NCBI GenBank assembly: GCA_964036275.1
Contig: OZ038438.1
Span: 17,551,918-17,615,917, forward strand
Direction of reading: 5' to 3'
Source: Litoditis marina
Lineage: Eukaryota > Nematoda > Chromadorea > Rhabditida > Rhabditidae
Length of the DNA stretch: 64,000 nt
A program made the position numbers and the translations under genes. Below, piece after piece: positions 60,435 to 64,000 of this stretch (its first letter is position 1; the number at the start of each line of letters is the position of its first letter). The notes beneath the pieces are model-generated. The model was given only the letters and a program-made list of their open reading frames with translations, was not told the DNA's origin and made no database searches.

Positions 60435-63400
60435 GTGTCATCTCTTGAGTCGCGTTTCTGTGAAAACGGAGTGAGCGCATGGTATGAAAATAATATTGCC
60501 ATTTCTGTTCACTGCTATCGGATCAGCACGTTCAGTCGAAAGCCAAAACTAGAGAGGGTCGCTTTCTTTAGGATTCATGAGTCTATCCCGCCATAAATGG
60601 GTGACTCCCGCGAGTACGTTTTACTCTTCTTATATGATCTGAGGCCGTTCAGATGTGTCAATTTTATTCAGTGCAGTTGGCATGCTGTTCAAAACTTATG
60701 GATGTTTTTTTTACATTTCATGTGCATGTTTTAACATATTGGATCGACATTCCAACAAAATTCTGTTCTTCTATAAATCATCTCTGAATGAAAATTCAAA
60801 ACTTCTACGTGCAAAATCTGTTCTTTTGACATTACAGCAAAATGGTCCCTTCAAAGGCGCAATTCATTTCCAATCTCAAAGTTTGAAATTTTCTCCAAAG
60901 TAGTTAAACCCCTCTCATATAATTCAAGTGATCTTGAGAAAACTAATGTGGGAACTTGAAAAATACAATAACTAGAACTCCAAAAAGTACTTTTCCCATT
61001 GCAACCGTAATCCGTTCAAAGTGAGCTCGCTGATTTAACTAAAAAGTATGATATCAACCTAGCCATGGTGGAACTATAATATTTGGGCGAGATGTTCTCA
61101 GTTTTGAATTTGGGCAAATTCCAACTTTTGTTAGGAAATTGCGACGTTCGGTTTTTTGTATTCAATTTCTGGCTAAGATCAGTTTTTTGTGCAACACTAA
61201 GTAACTCGAATGACAACGTCATGAGGTGTGAACAAACTGCGTTGATGTTTGATCTGTGCTCACAGAACAAATTGCGAATCGCAACTGAAAACCAGAGCGA
61301 TGAAACTACAAAGAGTGGATGATACCACCATTAACGTTTCAGCCCACTATTCACTGAACGACTCCTATGAAGAGTATTCAAATCACTAGCTTTCAAGAAA
61401 GTGATCCATTCACCCGTGATAAATTGTTTATAGTCGTACACAATTGTAGGTCACGTCACGTGAACGCGTGAAGGTAGTCATTAGAAAGATTTCATTCCAT
61501 AACGGCTGGTTACTTGATGGACGCTACGTTTCAACATTGACTAAAGCCAAATCCGGCGACCAATATGCGACAGCGCACACACACTTTGCTCACAAGTGCT
61601 TCCTGTCCTACGATGTTTACCGATTTCTTTTATGAACCATCAAGCGTACCCTCGACAAACGAATTTGGATAAACCTTTTTGCGTTTTGAAATACCGATTT
61701 GTGGGCAGCAGTGTGTTGTGGATCATTGGGAGACATTTGGACAAAATGTCGAGTGATTAGTTGTGCTTTTGTCGAAAACATTTTCCACGTTGTTAGCCAA
61801 GGCAGCGGGAACAGCCGCCATCGCATTACTGGGGCGGTCGCTTGATAATAAGAAAGAGACTGCGTGGAAGGCAAATGCGCCAATCAATATTCCCTGCGGC
61901 GGCACTACTCCGAGATCGAATTCATTTGTTGTGCCTGATGCCATGGGCCAACAACTAACCAGCGCCCGAAGACGTCGAGCTTCCGGAGTGGCCGCTAAAC
62001 AAGCGCCCCCACCTCAAGCCCAGGTGAAACCGCATTATCCCGCATCATGTCTGCCCCCTCTTCTGCAACACTTCTCTCCATCCTCTCTATTCACCTTGCA
62101 ATCTAAGCCGGCCCGTTTCTACTAGGGATTAGTCTCGTATTGTGTGGTCAAACAAGTGGCATTTGCGCCGCAAACTCATGCAAATGCCGACATTGTCAGT
62201 CGCATACTAGTCTGCGATATACACATAATATTCTCCCTAATGTAGTTCATGTCGGGAAAACCATACTTTCAATAAGATCAAGCAGATGTGTGATCGAAGA
62301 GAACAGTACTCTTAATTACCAAGTTTTCTTTTAAGACACTCAACACTCAAGACACTCAAATACATGTGTCCTCTTTTGGTTATTTGTACGACTCCTTTCT
62401 TGCATCTTTCAATACCAGGCCTTTCTCAGCTTGCACGCTTCCATTTTACGTCTTGTTCTTTTGCACACGGCAACCAGAATGAGTCATTCAAAATAAAAAG
62501 TCATTAGAGTAAAAGTCATTTGAAAGTAAAAGTCATTAAGAACAGAAACAGTTGAGAATCAGAAATAAAGTTTTCGAAAATTTTCGTATTTTCAAATCCT
62601 GACTAAAAGTGAATTAATGACTTTTACTTTCAAATGACTTTTACTTTAATGACTTTTCATTTTGAATGACTTATTCCTGGTACCTTTGCACACGTGCCCT
62701 TTCGTTCAGCCAAGAAACTAAAGATTATTCGAGATAAGGAATCACACTTGATCGTCTAGGATTCGAAACATTGAATAAATAGTACATAAATATACAGTTC
62801 CTGAACACTCATGACATGAAAGTAAAACGTTTCGGCTGATTGACATGTATTTATATCTGAAAAGGCTTCAGAGTGTCGTATCCTGATGGTAGCGTTTATT
62901 TCTACAAACATTCGGAGCTATTTGCGATTCACCAAAACTTAAAAACATCATCAAATTTGTCAGATAACAAGTACGAGTTGGTTCGATGTGAAATCAACAC
63001 GAACACGAGAACAAAGAGGGTTTATTTCGTAAGTGGAATCTTTTTTTCTTACCGAGGTAAATTCCCAAATTAGTTAGCATTTAAAATCTCGGAATATTGA
63101 TTGGTGCAATTAAAGGAAGCCGGTCATGACGAAGATGCACAAGACGACGACGATGTGATGATCGAGCCGCCGAAGCGAAGCGGCAGAAGAACCGGCATTT
63201 CGGCCGAACCCATCAAGGAGGATGACACTGAATACAAAAAGGCTAGTACTCATCACTTCTTGCTGACCGAATAGTCTTGGTTACAGGTTCGAATAACAAA
63301 TGTGATAGTGTTTTCGCGCAAATTCTTCCTTTTGAAAACATGCACAGCTATCCGAGTAAGTACACCTCGAATAACTTATGATAATGCGCTTGCAAGATTG

Positions 63401-63950
63401 GAGCTATGAAAAACGTGTATTCAATACAGTTACAAGATGAATATTCATTTGTTGGTTTCAGGTTGTGATTCCGAAAGACGACATCACCCGGAAAGCACTG
63501 GAAACAGCTATGAAGAAGAATCTTCTGTTCGCCCATCTTGAGGTTCGATATATTCTTTGCTCGACAAATTGAGACAGGCACAGATTGTGTTATGACACAA
63601 TGAGAGCTAATATATCTATGTTTTTCGACGCGACTCTTATATCTGGTAAGCGATGGGAAGTGTGAGAGTAACTTCCGCTCATCTCAAAGTGTAAGTGTAA
63701 ACAAATCATGCAGCAGAGATTGGGTCCCCTTCCTCTAATGACATATTAGAACCAGAAAGGGACAGTGGCGGCACTATGATGAAAACATGCTACCCGCAGT
63801 TCAGAGAATACTCACAAAAAAAAGGAAATAATTTAGGAGGACGAAGCAAAAACCATGTTCGACGCAATGTTCCCCGTGGAGAAGAAAGCCGCAGAAACTA
63901 TCATAGAACAAGGCGAGGACGGAGACAACTTTTATGTCATTGACAAAGGG
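58168..63950 (+). CDS. kin-2: PKA regulatory subunit type I (KIN-2), 5' part; continues beyond window
   Basis: Exons 58168-58258, 58711-58793, 63116-63241, 63462-63542 and 63837-63950 join in phase (165 residues visible). The R subunit holds protein kinase A inactive until cAMP binds. Residues 1-60 are the dimerisation/docking domain (MSGGNEEAQLAQCQAYVQRH, VKEAIVALCIHKPENPVLFL), nearly identical to C. elegans KIN-2 as I recall it. An acidic linker follows, then the pseudosubstrate inhibitor site RRTGISAEP. The first cAMP-binding domain starts with KNLLFAHLEEDEAKTMFDAMF and IIEQGEDGDNFYVIDKG. A TTTTAG acceptor 12 bases before the ATG could be a spliced-leader site. The donor after 58793 (GTCGGT) and the apparent GC donor after 63241 (GCTAGT) are atypical. 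Intron 58794-63115 carries a candidate alternative first exon. Confidence 0.95.
59235..59450 (+). repeat. tRNA-derived SINE-like repeat, copy 3
   Basis: Head GTATATCTCACTTAGTGCTG, A box TGGTATAAGG, B box GGTTCGAGTCT and tail AAATTTGGCACACACTATA are all in the same order as copy 1 at 41498-41690. It lies in the long kin-2 intron. Confidence 0.65.
59721..59969. mobile_element. TTAA-flanked MITE (about 250 bp)
   Basis: Left end TTAAAGGGGGGCTGCATTGA and right end TTCATTGCAGCCCCCCTTTAA are inverted repeats of about 24 bp that include TTAA. The open frame crossing it is spurious. Confidence 0.75.
60237..60357. mobile_element. about 130-bp dispersed repeat, copy 3
   Basis: Same family as 44338-44470 and 55220-55345: CACTCACGTGAAACCTGTTA on the left, TGTTCAATTGACTAGTATA on the right. 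Confidence 0.7.
60362..60432. repeat. (CT)n simple repeat
   Basis: About 70 bases of CT with few interruptions, directly next to a dispersed repeat in the kin-2 intron. Confidence 0.95.
61943..62023 (+). CDS. kin-2: candidate alternative first exon of kin-2 (myristoylation-type N-terminus)
   Basis: An ATG at 61943 opens 27 codons (MGQQLTSARRRRASGVAAK, then a Pro/Gln-rich end) and stops at a CAG|GTGAAA donor in phase 0. That is exactly the phase needed to splice into the shared exon at 63116. The start meets the N-myristoylation pattern: Gly2, no forbidden residue at 3, Thr6, no Pro7. A basic cluster follows, and RRRRAS is itself a PKA-type phosphorylation site. The surrounding DNA (61800-62060) is noticeably richer in G+C than the rest of the intron. 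A product starting here would lack the docking domain encoded by exons 58168-58793. This is inference from sequence; transcript evidence is needed. Confidence 0.45.
62469..62684. mobile_element. MITE, copy 2 of the family at 2392-2576
   Basis: Inverted ends GGCAACCAGAATGAGTCATT and AATGACTTATTCCTGGTACC, with a core matching 2392-2576. The internal AAGTCATT/AATGACTT stretch is itself palindromic. Confidence 0.8.
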
Positions 63951-64000
63951 GTGAGTGACAAAATACATATAGAGCTGTACACAAATGAACGAAAATTACA

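Overview
The window reads as nuclear DNA of a nematode, probably a clade V (rhabditid/strongylid-type) species. Genes are split into many short exons joined by GT-AG introns with TTTCAG-like acceptors. Several starts have likely trans-splice acceptors a few bases upstream. The encoded proteins closely resemble Caenorhabditis gene products: an INX-3-like innexin, a kinesin-8, an enoyl-CoA isomerase/hydratase and the PKA regulatory subunit KIN-2. I built exon models by hand from splice signals, reading-phase continuity and protein sense. No database search was run.

Left third (1-18912): five genes form a cluster of putative secreted, mostly helical proteins of unknown function. There are two on + (4704-10528 and 10988-14556) and three on - (off the left edge to 735; 999-3097; 15549-18912). 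Four have a TATA box just upstream of the ATG and a first exon that encodes a signal peptide and ends in phase 2. The leftmost has a single-base disruption next to its start codon. The 4704-10528 protein has a Ser/Thr/Pro mucin-like tail. Both + strand genes use microexons (19 and 28 nt). Small terminal-inverted-repeat elements sit in the introns and gaps.

Middle (19376-25500): a 4 kb satellite has a 117-bp higher-order repeat built of about 25-bp monomers, followed by a simpler 25-bp array and then a large fold-back element.

Right half: an innexin (-, 26075-31428); an enoyl-CoA isomerase/hydratase with a possible peroxisomal SKM terminus (+, 35783-40745); an unrecognised conserved-looking gene just behind it, possibly in the same operon (+, 41189-43396); a kinesin-8 (-, 44420 to at least 50915); and the 5' half of kin-2 (+, 58168 to the window end). 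Kin-2 has a candidate alternative first exon predicted to be myristoylated and to omit the dimerisation/docking domain. Introns and gaps carry tRNA-derived SINE-like repeats, several MITE families, a 146-bp tandem array, a long hairpin and simple repeats.
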